From a bacterium (GTDB lineage: Bacteria > Vulcanimicrobiota > Xenobia > Xenobiales > Xenobiaceae), in assembly GCA_022839105.1 (NCBI GenBank), contig JALHDH010000130.1, forward strand, positions 1 to 16,608: a stretch of DNA of 16,608 nt, read 5' to 3'. Each line of letters begins with the position of its first letter. Position 1 is the first letter of the stretch. The position numbers were made by a program, and so were the translations under genes. The notes beneath the pieces are model-generated. The model was given only the letters and a program-made list of their open reading frames with translations. It was not told the origin of the DNA and did not search any database. This document shows, piece by piece, positions 1-7,000 of the stretch.

Positions 1-60
1 ATGGGCGAGTTCTTCAGCAGCTTCGTGAGCGAGCAGATGCGCGAGCTGGGGCTCAGTTAG
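1..60 (+). CDS. C-terminal end of an unidentified upstream gene (partial)
   Basis: Frame 1 is open from the window edge to a TAG at 58-60 and gives 19 residues ending SEQMRELGLS. Eighteen of the 19 codons end in G or C, the codon habit of the other genes here, so this is very likely real coding sequence. The start lies outside the window and the visible ATG at base 1 need not be the start. The stretch is too short to identify. Because pglY and pglZ lie further right on the same strand, an upstream BREX type 2 gene such as pglX or pglW is a reasonable guess, but nothing in the 19 residues proves it. Confidence 0.6.
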   Translation: MGEFFSSFVSEQMRELGLS

Positions 61-71
61 GACAAGTCCCG

Positions 72-118
72 GTTTCCGCCATGATCATGCGGCATTTCCT
101 CAACATCATGGCGGAAAC
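72..118 (+). repeat. 47-nt palindromic element, copy 1
   Basis: Two perfectly complementary 14-nt arms (72-85, starting GTTTCCGCC, and 105-118, ending GGCGGAAAC) enclose a 19-nt loop, 86-104. The loop is identical to that of copy 3 and differs at three positions from copy 2. The copy lies between the stop of the upstream gene and the ATPase gene. Read on the minus strand it carries a GAGGAA Shine-Dalgarno-like motif followed by ATGATCATG, as copy 3 does, but here this leads into no recognisable gene. Confidence 0.9.
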
Positions 119-143
119 AGGGCGGCCGGGTGCGCCTGTTTCC
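113..143 (+). promoter_or_regulatory. Overlapping leader hairpin upstream of the ATPase gene
   Basis: GGAAACAGG at 113-121 is exactly complementary to CCTGTTTCC at 135-143, giving a 9-bp stem with a 13-nt loop. The left strand overlaps the right arm of palindrome copy 1, so the two hairpins exclude each other. GGAAACAGG occurs again at 193-201, covering part of the ATPase ribosome binding site, so 135-143 could instead pair there and hide it. The pairing potential is seen in the sequence; a regulatory role is inference. Confidence 0.4.
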
Positions 144-202
144 ACAGGGCGGAGGCGCCCCACGCTGAACCATGACCACGCTATCGTTGGGAGGAAACAG
201 GA

Positions 203-1654
203 ATGCTGACCCGCCTGCAGGTCCGGGGCTTCAAGAACCTGGTGGACGTGGATGTCCGCTTCGGCCCCTTCACGTGCATCGCTGGTTCTAACGGCGTGGG
301 CAAGTCCAACCTCTTCGACGCCATCCTGTTTCTGCGCGAGCTGGCCGAGAGGCCCTTCGTCGAGGCGGCCAGGGCCGTTCGGGGGGGGGAGGAGGTGCGC
401 AGCCTGTTCACCACTCCCGGAGATGGCCGGATGACGCTGGCCGCGGAACTCCTGGTCCCCGAGGAAGGCGTAGACGACTTCGGCCAGCGGGCCGAGGCCA
501 GCAACACCTTCGTCCGCTATGAGGTGAGCCTGCAACTGGAGCGCCAGGGACCCGGGCGTCCTCGGGACGAGATTCGGCTTGTCTCTGAGGGATTATCCTA
601 CATTACCAGCGGCGAGGCGCGAAGCCGACTCGGCTTTGAGCACCAGAAGGTCTGGCGCGACTCGGTCATCCGAGCTGGTCGGAGGGCATCCTACCTCTCG
701 ACAGATCTGTTGAAGGGGGTCGTGAAGCGCCACCAGGACCGACCTCGCACGGAAGGGGCGCCGAAGGGAGGCGGTCGGACCTGGGAGTTCCCGCTGGCGA
801 CTCTGCCCCGGACGGTATTGTCTTCGGCCAGGAACGCCCAGGAGGGACAGACGGCCGTGCTGGTCCGACAGGCCTTGCGGGGCGCTCGGCTCCTGCAATT
901 GGAGCCTGCTGCTCTGCGACGGCCGGATGATGAAGGTTCTCCGGATCATCTGGAAGCCGATGGCTCCCACCTGCCGGCCACGCTCTATCGCCTGGCCGGG
1001 GCCTGGGGGAGCGACGAGGAGGCGGAAGCGGTCTACGCCACCCTGGCCAACCGTCTGGCGGAACTCCTGGAGGGGGTCGGGGGAATCCGCATCGATCGGG
1101 ACGAGAAGCGGAAGCTCCTGACCTTGATGCTCAAGGAACTTCAAGGGCCGGAGTTCCCAGCCAGCTCGCTCTCAGACGGGACCCTACGCTTCCTGGCCCT
1201 CGCCATACTGGAGATGGATTCCGAGGAGACGGGGGTTCTCTGCCTCGAAGAGCCTGAGAATGGGATCCATCCCCGGCGTATCGGGACGATGCTCGAACTT
1301 CTCCAGGACATCGCTGTGGACCCGAGCCAGGCCGTTGGACCAGGCAACCCTCTCCGCCAGATCCTTGTCAATACGCACTCTCCCGCCGTGGTGGGGCAGG
1401 TCCCCGAGGGCAGCCTCCTTTTCGCCGAGGCGTCAGGTAGGGCGGCCGCGCTGCGACTCAGATGCGTCCACGGTACCTGGCGCACCAGGGCCTCTGAAGA
1501 GGTGGGGACGATCGCTCTGGGGCAGGTGCTCGCCTACCTGAATCCCGTTCCGGAAGCGTCCCCCCGGGGTAAGGCTCGGGTCGCAGACTACGCCCGGCGG
1601 GAAGTGCGGCAGTTGTCCTTGTGTTTCGAGCCGCAGGAAGGTTACGAGCCTTGA
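203..1654 (+). CDS. AAA/ABC-type ATPase (AAA_15/AAA_21-like), probable defence ATPase
   Basis: A 483-residue ATPase of the SMC/ABC-like class that includes OLD, GajA, PtuA and AriA proteins. Walker A is GSNGVGKS at residues 28-35. The ABC signature-like LSDGT is at 323-327. Walker B with catalytic glutamates is LCLEEPENGIHP at 346-357, and the switch histidine lies in NTHSP at 390-394. No nuclease domain follows the ATPase, so the nuclease function, if there is one, should come from the next gene. The ATG has a strong GGGAGG site 8-13 nt upstream. The stop overlaps the likely start of the TOPRIM-like gene, indicating translational coupling. A run of nine G at 381-389 lies inside the frame. 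Expected role: a dimeric ATP-driven sensor that releases or activates its small partner during phage infection. The class is secure; the exact defence system is not. Confidence 0.85.
   Translation: MLTRLQVRGFKNLVDVDVRFGPFTCIAGSNGVGKSNLFDAILFLRELAERPFVEAARAVRGGEEVRSLFTTPGDGRMTLAAELLVPEEGVDDFGQRAEASNTFVRYEVSLQLERQGPGRPRDEIRLVSEGLSYITSGEARSRLGFEHQKVWRDSVIRAGRRASYLSTDLLKGVVKRHQDRPRTEGAPKGGGRTWEFPLATLPRTVLSSARNAQEGQTAVLVRQALRGARLLQLEPAALRRPDDEGSPDHLEADGSHLPATLYRLAGAWGSDEEAEAVYATLANRLAELLEGVGGIRIDRDEKRKLLTLMLKELQGPEFPASSLSDGTLRFLALAILEMDSEETGVLCLEEPENGIHPRRIGTMLELLQDIAVDPSQAVGPGNPLRQILVNTHSPAVVGQVPEGSLLFAEASGRAAALRLRCVHGTWRTRASEEVGTIALGQVLAYLNPVPEASPRGKARVADYARREVRQLSLCFEPQEGYEP
381..389 (+). repeat. 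Nine-G homopolymer inside the ATPase gene
   Basis: Nine consecutive G residues cover codons for Arg-Gly-Gly-Glu (residues 60-63 of the ATPase). Gain or loss of one base would shift the frame early in the protein. Tracts of this kind can act as slippage (phase variation) sites, and they are also prone to sequencing error. Confidence 0.6.
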
Positions 1655-2280
1655 GCCGATCGCTGGATTTCACACTCGTGACGGACGGTTCGTCCGACCG
1701 GGTCCTGCTTCATCCGATCCGCTGGTTGCTGCGTGACCTGGGATGGACGGTCACTGCGGACCACTGGGCGGACTTCAGCGTGCTGCCTGAACCGCCGAAG
1801 GGGTTGCACAACCGAATCCTGGCGGCCGCCCGGTTGTTCCCGGCTCGGGTCCTGGTGGTGCACCGCGACGCTGAGCGTGAATCCAGGGCCGTCCGCGTCC
1901 GGGAGATCCGCGCGGCCCTGGCCAAAGTGGCAGGGGTCGCGATGCCAGCGGTCTGCGCAGTCCCGGTGCGCATGACCGAGGCCTGGCTTCAGGTGGACGA
2001 GGCGGCGGTCCGCCAGGCTGCCGGGAATCCCAACGGCAAACGACCCCTGGCCATGCCCCCGATCGGCCAGTTGGAGAACCTTCCCGATCCCAAGGCCTGT
2101 CTCTACGATCTTTTCGAGGCCGCCCGCGGCCTCTCCGCGCGGCGCAGGGGGCGCCTGAATGCCGGCAAGGCCGTGCAGCGCGTCGGGGAACTGATCCAGG
2201 ACTACGGACCCCTGCGGAGACTGCCCGCGTTCCAAGCCTTCGAGGAGGAGCTGGTGCAGGTGCTTGGTGAGTTGGAATGA
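1651..2280 (+). CDS. TOPRIM/DUF4276-like partner of the ATPase
   Basis: A 209-residue protein that probably forms the effector half of a two-gene defence pair with the ATPase. It opens LDFTLVTDGSSDRVLLHPI (acidic residues D12 and D16), followed by a hydrophobic strand VLVVHRDAE at residues 67-75 and MTEAWLQVD at 108-116. The spacing of acidic residues and the EAWL motif resemble TOPRIM-like DUF4276/OLD-type proteins. I chose TTG at 1651 because it overlaps the ATPase stop (TTGA), places AGGAAGG about 9 nt upstream, and puts the conserved first strand close to the N terminus. GTG at 1621 in the same frame would add 10 residues. Metal-dependent nuclease activity is inferred from the fold. A different TOPRIM-type family (for example DUF4435) is possible. 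Confidence 0.7.
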   Translation: MSRSLDFTLVTDGSSDRVLLHPIRWLLRDLGWTVTADHWADFSVLPEPPKGLHNRILAAARLFPARVLVVHRDAERESRAVRVREIRAALAKVAGVAMPAVCAVPVRMTEAWLQVDEAAVRQAAGNPNGKRPLAMPPIGQLENLPDPKACLYDLFEAARGLSARRRGRLNAGKAVQRVGELIQDYGPLRRLPAFQAFEEELVQVLGELE

Positions 2281-2323
2281 GCCCTGCCAACCTTGACCCC
2301 GCTCCCCTCCAAGTACACCTCTG

Positions 2324-2346
2324 CCGAGAAGTCAAGCACTTCTTGG
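2324..2346 (+). terminator. Hairpin between convergent operons, possible terminator
   Basis: CCGAGAAGT at 2324-2332 pairs with ACTTCTTGG at 2338-2346 (9 bp with one G-U pair, 5-nt loop), 44 nt after the TOPRIM-like stop. No T-run follows on either strand, so an intrinsic terminator is not proven. Confidence 0.35.
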
Positions 2347-2383
2347 CTCATGGAACGAATGCTCCCAGCTCAAACTACCCCGT

Positions 2384-2430
2384 GTTTCCAGCATGATCAT
2401 GAGGAATTCCCTCAACATCATGCCGGAAAG
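2384..2430 (+). repeat. 47-nt palindromic element, copy 2
   Basis: Same architecture and orientation as the copies at 72 and 9880: 14-nt arms around a 19-nt loop. The arms read GTTTCCAGCATGAT and ATCATGCCGGAAAG, with one internal A-C mismatch and an unpaired outermost base. The loop (CATGAGGAATTCCCTCAAC) differs at three positions from the other two copies and gains an inner TGAGG/CCTCA inverted repeat. It lies in the 215-nt gap between the convergent ATPase/TOPRIM and TAC operons and is the most diverged copy. Confidence 0.88.
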
Positions 2431-2451
2431 CCTTGCCCCCGCTCCGCCCGG

Positions 2452-2461
2452 CCCCCCCCCC
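2452..2461 (+). repeat. Ten-C homopolymer
   Basis: Ten C residues in a row within a C-rich stretch (2431-2471) that follows palindrome copy 2 and precedes the 3' end of the chaperone gene. A C-rich stretch also follows copy 3 (9930-9987). No function is apparent. Confidence 0.6.
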
Positions 2462-2495
2462 GCCCGCCACCGACACAAGGCTCCGCCGTCGACGC

Positions 2496-2978
2496 CTACT
2501 CATCGTCCTTCTTCGCCCTCGGCCTCTTGGGCCGCTTCGACCGCCTGGTGATCTCCTCGGCCTTCTTGGTGATGACTTCCTGCAAATTGACCACAGGCAG
2601 GACGGCGAACGGGGTCAGCGCGTTGGACAGCGCCGGTTGGACCAGTCCGCGGGCCAGGCCGTAGAGCATCGCGAGCGCGTTGCCCGGGATGAGGTCCCAC
2701 GGGTTGATGCCGGCGGCGACCCGAAAGAACCCGTTCAGTTCTACCACGATCTCTTCCAGCTTGTGGTTGTCCCCTCGCGTCGTGACCGGACGTACCTCAA
2801 CGATAAAGGGGATGACGAACTCGTTCTCCTCGCCGAGCAGGCGGACATCAAAATCGACCAGGATCTCGTAGTCCTGATTCTCTTCGACATCGTGGCTGTA
2901 GGCTGGATTTTTTCGGAAGACAAGCTTCTCAAGCGACCAGAAATCAAGCTGCAATGGCGAGATTGGCGCTGGCTTCAT
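2496..2978 (-). CDS. SecB-like chaperone of a toxin-antitoxin-chaperone (TAC) module
   Basis: A 160-residue SecB-family protein, third gene of the minus-strand operon. SecB hallmarks are ISPLQLDFWSLEKLVFRKNP at residues 6-25, the strand VELNGFFRV at 79-87, NPWDLIPGNALAMLYGL at 92-108 leading into the long helix, and LPVVNL at 127-132. In known TAC systems such as Mycobacterium tuberculosis Rv1955-1957, the SecB-like protein holds the aggregation-prone antitoxin soluble so that it can neutralise the toxin. The tail at 145-157 is strikingly basic (KRPKRPRAKK). The chosen ATG overlaps the antitoxin by 35 nt, which suggests coupled translation; the ribosome binding site is weak. An in-frame upstream extension reads through the antitoxin gene and is not credible. 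The position after a toxin and antitoxin makes housekeeping SecB unlikely. Confidence 0.85.
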   Translation of the reverse strand: MKPAPISPLQLDFWSLEKLVFRKNPAYSHDVEENQDYEILVDFDVRLLGEENEFVIPFIVEVRPVTTRGDNHKLEEIVVELNGFFRVAAGINPWDLIPGNALAMLYGLARGLVQPALSNALTPFAVLPVVNLQEVITKKAEEITRRSKRPKRPRAKKDDE

Positions 2979-3438
2979 CTTTCGGCGGGGCTTCGACGGG
3001 CGTTCCAATGGCCTTCTCCATCTTCTTCTGTCGGTATTCAAAGGCGCGCGCAAGGCTCTGCCGCGAAACCAGGTTCTCTTCGGCGTCCCACCCGGGTGCG
3101 GGTCGATGGCCAGTCCCGGTGGGCGCGCTCTGCCAGACTTCGCGTCCTTGAGAGCCACGGGGCTCTTCTGCAATCGGCCTGAAGGACAACTTAGGCTTCC
3201 AGTCCAGTGCAAACGCGATCTGGGCCACGGTGTCGATCGTGAGGTTGGGGCGGCCGTTCAAGACCTTGGAGATGCGCGACTTGCTCCAGTTCAGTCGTTC
3301 CGCAAGACTCTTGCGCGTCAGTCCCAGCGACTTCATGCGCCGGGCGACCTCTTCGGTGAACTCGAGCAGGCATTCTTCCCGGTAGATCTCGTGGCTCTTC
3401 TGCAGCTCGGCGACGATTCTGTCAAATGCATTCTTCAT
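2944..3438 (-). CDS. higA: HigA-like Xre antitoxin with chaperone-addiction extension
   Basis: A 164-residue antitoxin and probable autorepressor. The Xre/Cro helix-turn-helix spans about residues 27-82, with LTRKSLAERLNWSKSRISKV at 40-59 as the DNA-binding core. The 80-residue C-terminal part (83-164), rich in charged and small residues, has no HTH function and fits the chaperone-addiction region of TAC antitoxins, the part that SecB-like proteins bind. ATG at 3438 has an AGAGAGG site 8-14 nt upstream, and the gene follows the toxin stop by 14 nt. Its 3' end overlaps the chaperone gene. Toxin-first order is typical of higBA. The HTH call is firm; the role of the tail is inferred from the three-gene context. 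Confidence 0.82.
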   Translation of the reverse strand: MKNAFDRIVAELQKSHEIYREECLLEFTEEVARRMKSLGLTRKSLAERLNWSKSRISKVLNGRPNLTIDTVAQIAFALDWKPKLSFRPIAEEPRGSQGREVWQSAPTGTGHRPAPGWDAEENLVSRQSLARAFEYRQKKMEKAIGTPVEAPPKDEASANLAIAA

Positions 3439-3452
3439 GAGAATCGACCTCT

Positions 3453-3854
3453 CTAGGCGACATCGTCTGCATCCTCGAAGGGAAGGCCCCGGACCGAGTT
3501 GCGGTCGGCGATGGCTTTTTCGGTCTCTCCGGGTGGCCAGTCCTGAGCCTGTTTCTTGAAGGCGCTGAGGATGACGAACACCCCTTCTACGGTCGGATGG
3601 AGGACGAACGGTATCCGGATGTTTGGCGGGCGCATGTAGCAAATGGTTGGCTTGCCGACTCCTTTGAGTACCTTCCAGCGGTCTCCCATGCCGATACCTT
3701 CACAGGCCAGGTAGTTCACCATGTTTACGATGGCTGCACGATCACCACGGTCCTGGTGCGCTTCAATGAACTCCAGGAAGTCCCGCTTGCGCCCCCGTTT
3801 GATGGCGTAGACCCTGAATTTTTCGGCCCTTATGAGGCTAAGGACTGCCCCCAT
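3453..3854 (-). CDS. higB: HigB/RelE-family toxin of the TAC module
   Basis: A 133-residue protein of the RelE/ParE/HigB class (Gp49-like), expected to be a ribosome-dependent mRNA interferase. The pattern fits the fold: a first strand FRVYAIKR at residues 13-20, helices around RDFLEFIEAH and DRAAIVNMVNYLA (24-50), then VLKGVGKPTICYMRPPNIR and IPFVLHP (62-87) and GVFVILSAFKKQAQDWPPGE (91-110). The last is the usual HigB C-terminal strand followed by FxKKxxxxP. Length matches HigB1 of M. tuberculosis. It is the first gene of the operon, with the antitoxin 14 nt downstream. The ATG at 3854 follows a GGAA-containing leader. Catalytic residues vary in this family and I cannot assign them with certainty. 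Confidence 0.8.
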   Translation of the reverse strand: MGAVLSLIRAEKFRVYAIKRGRKRDFLEFIEAHQDRGDRAAIVNMVNYLACEGIGMGDRWKVLKGVGKPTICYMRPPNIRIPFVLHPTVEGVFVILSAFKKQAQDWPPGETEKAIADRNSVRGLPFEDADDVA

Positions 3855-3882
3855 TCATCGCGTTCCAAGTCAACTCATCACG

Positions 3883-3917
3883 ACCTATGGTTAACATATA
3901 AGTGCACATCTTGTCAA
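3883..3917 (-). promoter_or_regulatory. Probable promoter and operator of the TAC operon
   Basis: On the minus strand a perfect TTGACA (3917 to 3912) lies about 60 nt upstream of the toxin start. The expected -10 region is only weakly matched (TAACCA at an 18-nt spacer). The AT-rich region 3883-3903 contains an imperfect inverted repeat, ACTTAT-N9-ATAGGT, with one G-T mismatch, where an Xre antitoxin could bind. The line 3841-3900 has 28 G+C in 60 bases, far below the rest of the window. Confidence 0.4.
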
Positions 3918-4014
3918 AGCCCGCCAGCAGTGAGGACGTCTCTGGCGTGGGGCCCATCGCCCGTCAGCCTTCTGAAGCCCACCTGAATCCTGTCCGACTG
4001 CTGCTGGTGCATCA

Positions 4015-4037
4015 GCCTGCGGGCCGGCAGAGCAGGC
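4015..4037 (-). terminator. Hairpin just after the STAND gene, possible terminator
   Basis: GCCTGC at 4015-4020 and GCAGGC at 4032-4037 form a 6-bp stem around an 11-nt GC-rich loop, 14 nt beyond the STAND stop on the minus strand. There is no T-run, so termination is only a possibility. Confidence 0.25.
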
Positions 4038-4051
4038 ACGCCTGGCGAGCA

Positions 4052-7000
4052 TCACCCCGGCCACCACGGCGGAACGGGATCCATCAGCACGGACATCCCG
4101 AGTAGGACCTTGCCCAACTTCTTCTCGTTGTCTCGGATCCGGCGGCTCAACTCCTCGTGGTTGAGGTTCAGGAAGTCCAATCGCCCGGCCAGTTCCTTCT
4201 CTCGCCCCCCGACGACCAGGGGCCCCCAGACAAAGAATCGACTGTCTGCGCACGCCAGGAACAGGCGGAATCCGCCCCACGACAAGGCTCTGTCTTCGGC
4301 CTCGAGGAACTGCCGATACCACCTGCGGCCCCAGATTTCGCGGGTGGCAAGACTATCCGCGAGTTCCCCGGAGTAGTTGCCCACCCAGGACGCTTCGAAG
4401 CCCATCGGCAGCCTGGGGCCGCTCGGTTCGTCACGAACTCGGAAACAGGACAGGGCAACGCCGCGGGCCACCTCGACATGGCGATGGGACTCCAGCAGGC
4501 GGTCCACCTCGGAGTCTAGCCAGTCCGAGCTTCCCTCGATTTGAGTGGCCACCGCAAGGTGGAGCAGGTCCAGGTCGCTCTTGCAGGCATCGAAGAGCTG
4601 GCGACGAGCCACCTGTATTTCCGGGGTACATGGCACACGAAGGAGAGCGTGGGTGGCCGAGGGCAATGTCGTGCGCCGGTCTATCAGCTTGGCTGCTCTG
4701 GAGTCCACAAGGCTGGCGTGGAGCCTGCATCCGAGGTCCGGAGCGACCTGCAGGAGCGCGGAGCAAAGGCTTTCATAGAGGCGGGGAAATCGACCCAGGA
4801 ACCTGGTGTCCTCCTCGGCAGCCCTCAGCCAATTTTCGACAAGGTCGCGACGCAGGGCTGCCACCTCGGCCATCCCCTGATCGCTCCACCAGCCTGAGAA
4901 CCAGATGTTTCCGATTTTGTCCTGTTCCTGGAGGCTCTCATTGAGTTCCGCCTGGAAGTCCTCCCGGTCTCCTTCCAAGGCCCTCTTGAAGTTCCGGACG
5001 GCGTCGCGGTCTCCAATCCTGCCGCCCCAGTGCTGGCTGTGGTCGATAAAGGTGATCGTTCGCGAGGTCAGAGACTCGCCAGGCCTGAGATGGGGCCGGA
5101 CCGGCCACTTCGATCCAGGTTCCCTGTTGTAGGCCACGGCATCGGGCACGGAGTCTGCGTCCGCGCATTTGTCGTTGCTCCGTAGCTTCTTCCAGAGGGT
5201 GTCCAGGCGATCTGCAAAATCGACAACCTCCTCCTGGAGGGAGCCCCGCGCCACGACCGTCGGGCCGAGGTGGGGCAGGGGAACGATGGCAAGGACCTCG
5301 TCCCAGGGCCGGTTTCGGGCCGCCTGGGCGAGAATTGCGCCCGCGCTGGTCATCTCGAAGTCTTCTGTCTCCTCGCTCCTCCGCCAGGCGGACTCGACGA
5401 GGGCCTGTCTGGAGGACTCCTCCCGACAGGCCAAGATCGCCCGGAGGGCCCAGATGCGCACAGGGGCCGAGGGGTCCGATACGAGGGAGAGAAGCCTCTG
5501 TAGGCCGCCCTCCGGGCACAGAAACGGGTTGGCGGCCAGGTAGGCCGCGGCGCCCAACCGCCGAAACTCGGGAAGTTCCGGGGAGATCTGCTCGAAGACC
5601 CGCTGAAGCGTCTCCGGATCCGCAGGGGACAGGAGATCGAGGCCTCCGAACTCCACCACCGCCCAGGGCGGACGGGCGCTGAAGACGCGCCATTGCTCGT
5701 CGGGGGGCTGACCGTACAGCAGAGCTCGGCAGACGTGAAACTCGCTCCAAAGGTCTGCCGTTCCCTGACTCTCATCGAGCGCCAGCAGATTGTCCCGAAC
5801 CTGGAGGAAGATTCCCCTGTCTGCGTCATTCAAAGCGACAAGGTGGCCCTGGAGTTTCAGGAGGAGAAGGAAGAGGGCCTGCGCTTCCCGGCCTGGAAGC
5901 TCGGCCGCGAGGCGCTGGACGAGGCGGACCCCGTCGTGAGGGCTGTGCCTGGCCAGAATCGTCAGGATCTCCTCCAGCCGGCAATCTTCCGCGGTCGCAG
6001 CCGGACCCATGGCGACAGCGCCAAGGTCCAGCTTCTTCCCAGCCTCAACCACGGTGATGAGGTCCTGTTCGGAGAGGCGGCTTTCCGGACCCGGCGATTC
6101 CTCCGCCGCACGCGCCCATGGGTCGAGGAAGAACCGGCGCCCACCCGGAGCGTCGGCGAGGTTCGAAGCAGCCCGGAGCGTCCGGGCATCTATACTTCCG
6201 CAGAGCCGAAGCAGCCAATCGGCCGCCTCACGCGCGATTTCAGTATTGGTTCGCAGCAAGCGTTCGATCCACGTCCTCAGCGCTGGCCATAGGTCCTCAT
6301 ATCGCCTGCGGAGGACCCACCGGGCGACGTCCCACTCGTCGCACCCGCCGTTGACGGAACGAGAGACCGCCCAGGCAGCAATCGAGTCCGCGAGTTCTCC
6401 GGGCCGTGAATCGCGCTCGAGGAAGGCCCAGGCGAGCCTCGTCAGCCGCAGAAGTCCAGCCTGTTCCTCCGCCACGACCCGGAGCCGGCAGCCCGCCACC
6501 TCGACCTCCCCCGGGTTAACGGTCGTCCCAAGGCGGCCGGCGACTCCCCTTCGGCGCTCTTCCGCTGCAAGGTGCCGCAGCGTGGGGGAACCGAGGGGAT
6601 GGACCAACGCCATCCAGCGCTGCACGATGAAGCGCAAGCCCTTCTCGAGGCGGTCCGACCCGTTCAGCCGGGTGACGCCCGCCATCAACAGCCGTTGGGC
6701 CCGCGGATCATCCCGCTCCGACCAGAAATACTCTGCCACGTCTGCGTAGACGTGCGGCACCAGGGGAAGGTAGGCTGCCACGTTGTCCCGCGGAGGGCCC
6801 AGGTCGTAGTTGTGCGTGCCGAACCAGGTCTTCAGGAGCTCAGCCAGGGCGTGCTCAGGGTATCCTTGATCCTCCATGGCACTAAGACAGGCCGCGCCGC
6901 ACGCCGCCCCTTTCAGGTCCATGTCCGGACAGGGCTCCAACCAACGGGAGAGGGTCTCCCTTGCCGCCTGGGCATCGGGCGCAGTACGAACCTCCTCTGC

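Noticed and set aside
3..207. Frame 3 open stretch across the upstream gene end and leader
   Set aside because: It reads through the palindrome and the ATPase ribosome binding site, and frame 1 has much better third-position codon bias up to its TAG.
53..535. Minus-strand reading frame reading through palindrome copy 1
   Set aside because: It overlaps the N-terminal half of the ATPase gene including Walker A. It shares a short peptide with the Fic extension only because both read through the same repeat.
1621..1650. GTG start for the TOPRIM-like gene
   Set aside because: It lies deep in the ATPase gene, whereas TTG at 1651 overlaps the stop codon and has a well-spaced AGGAAGG.
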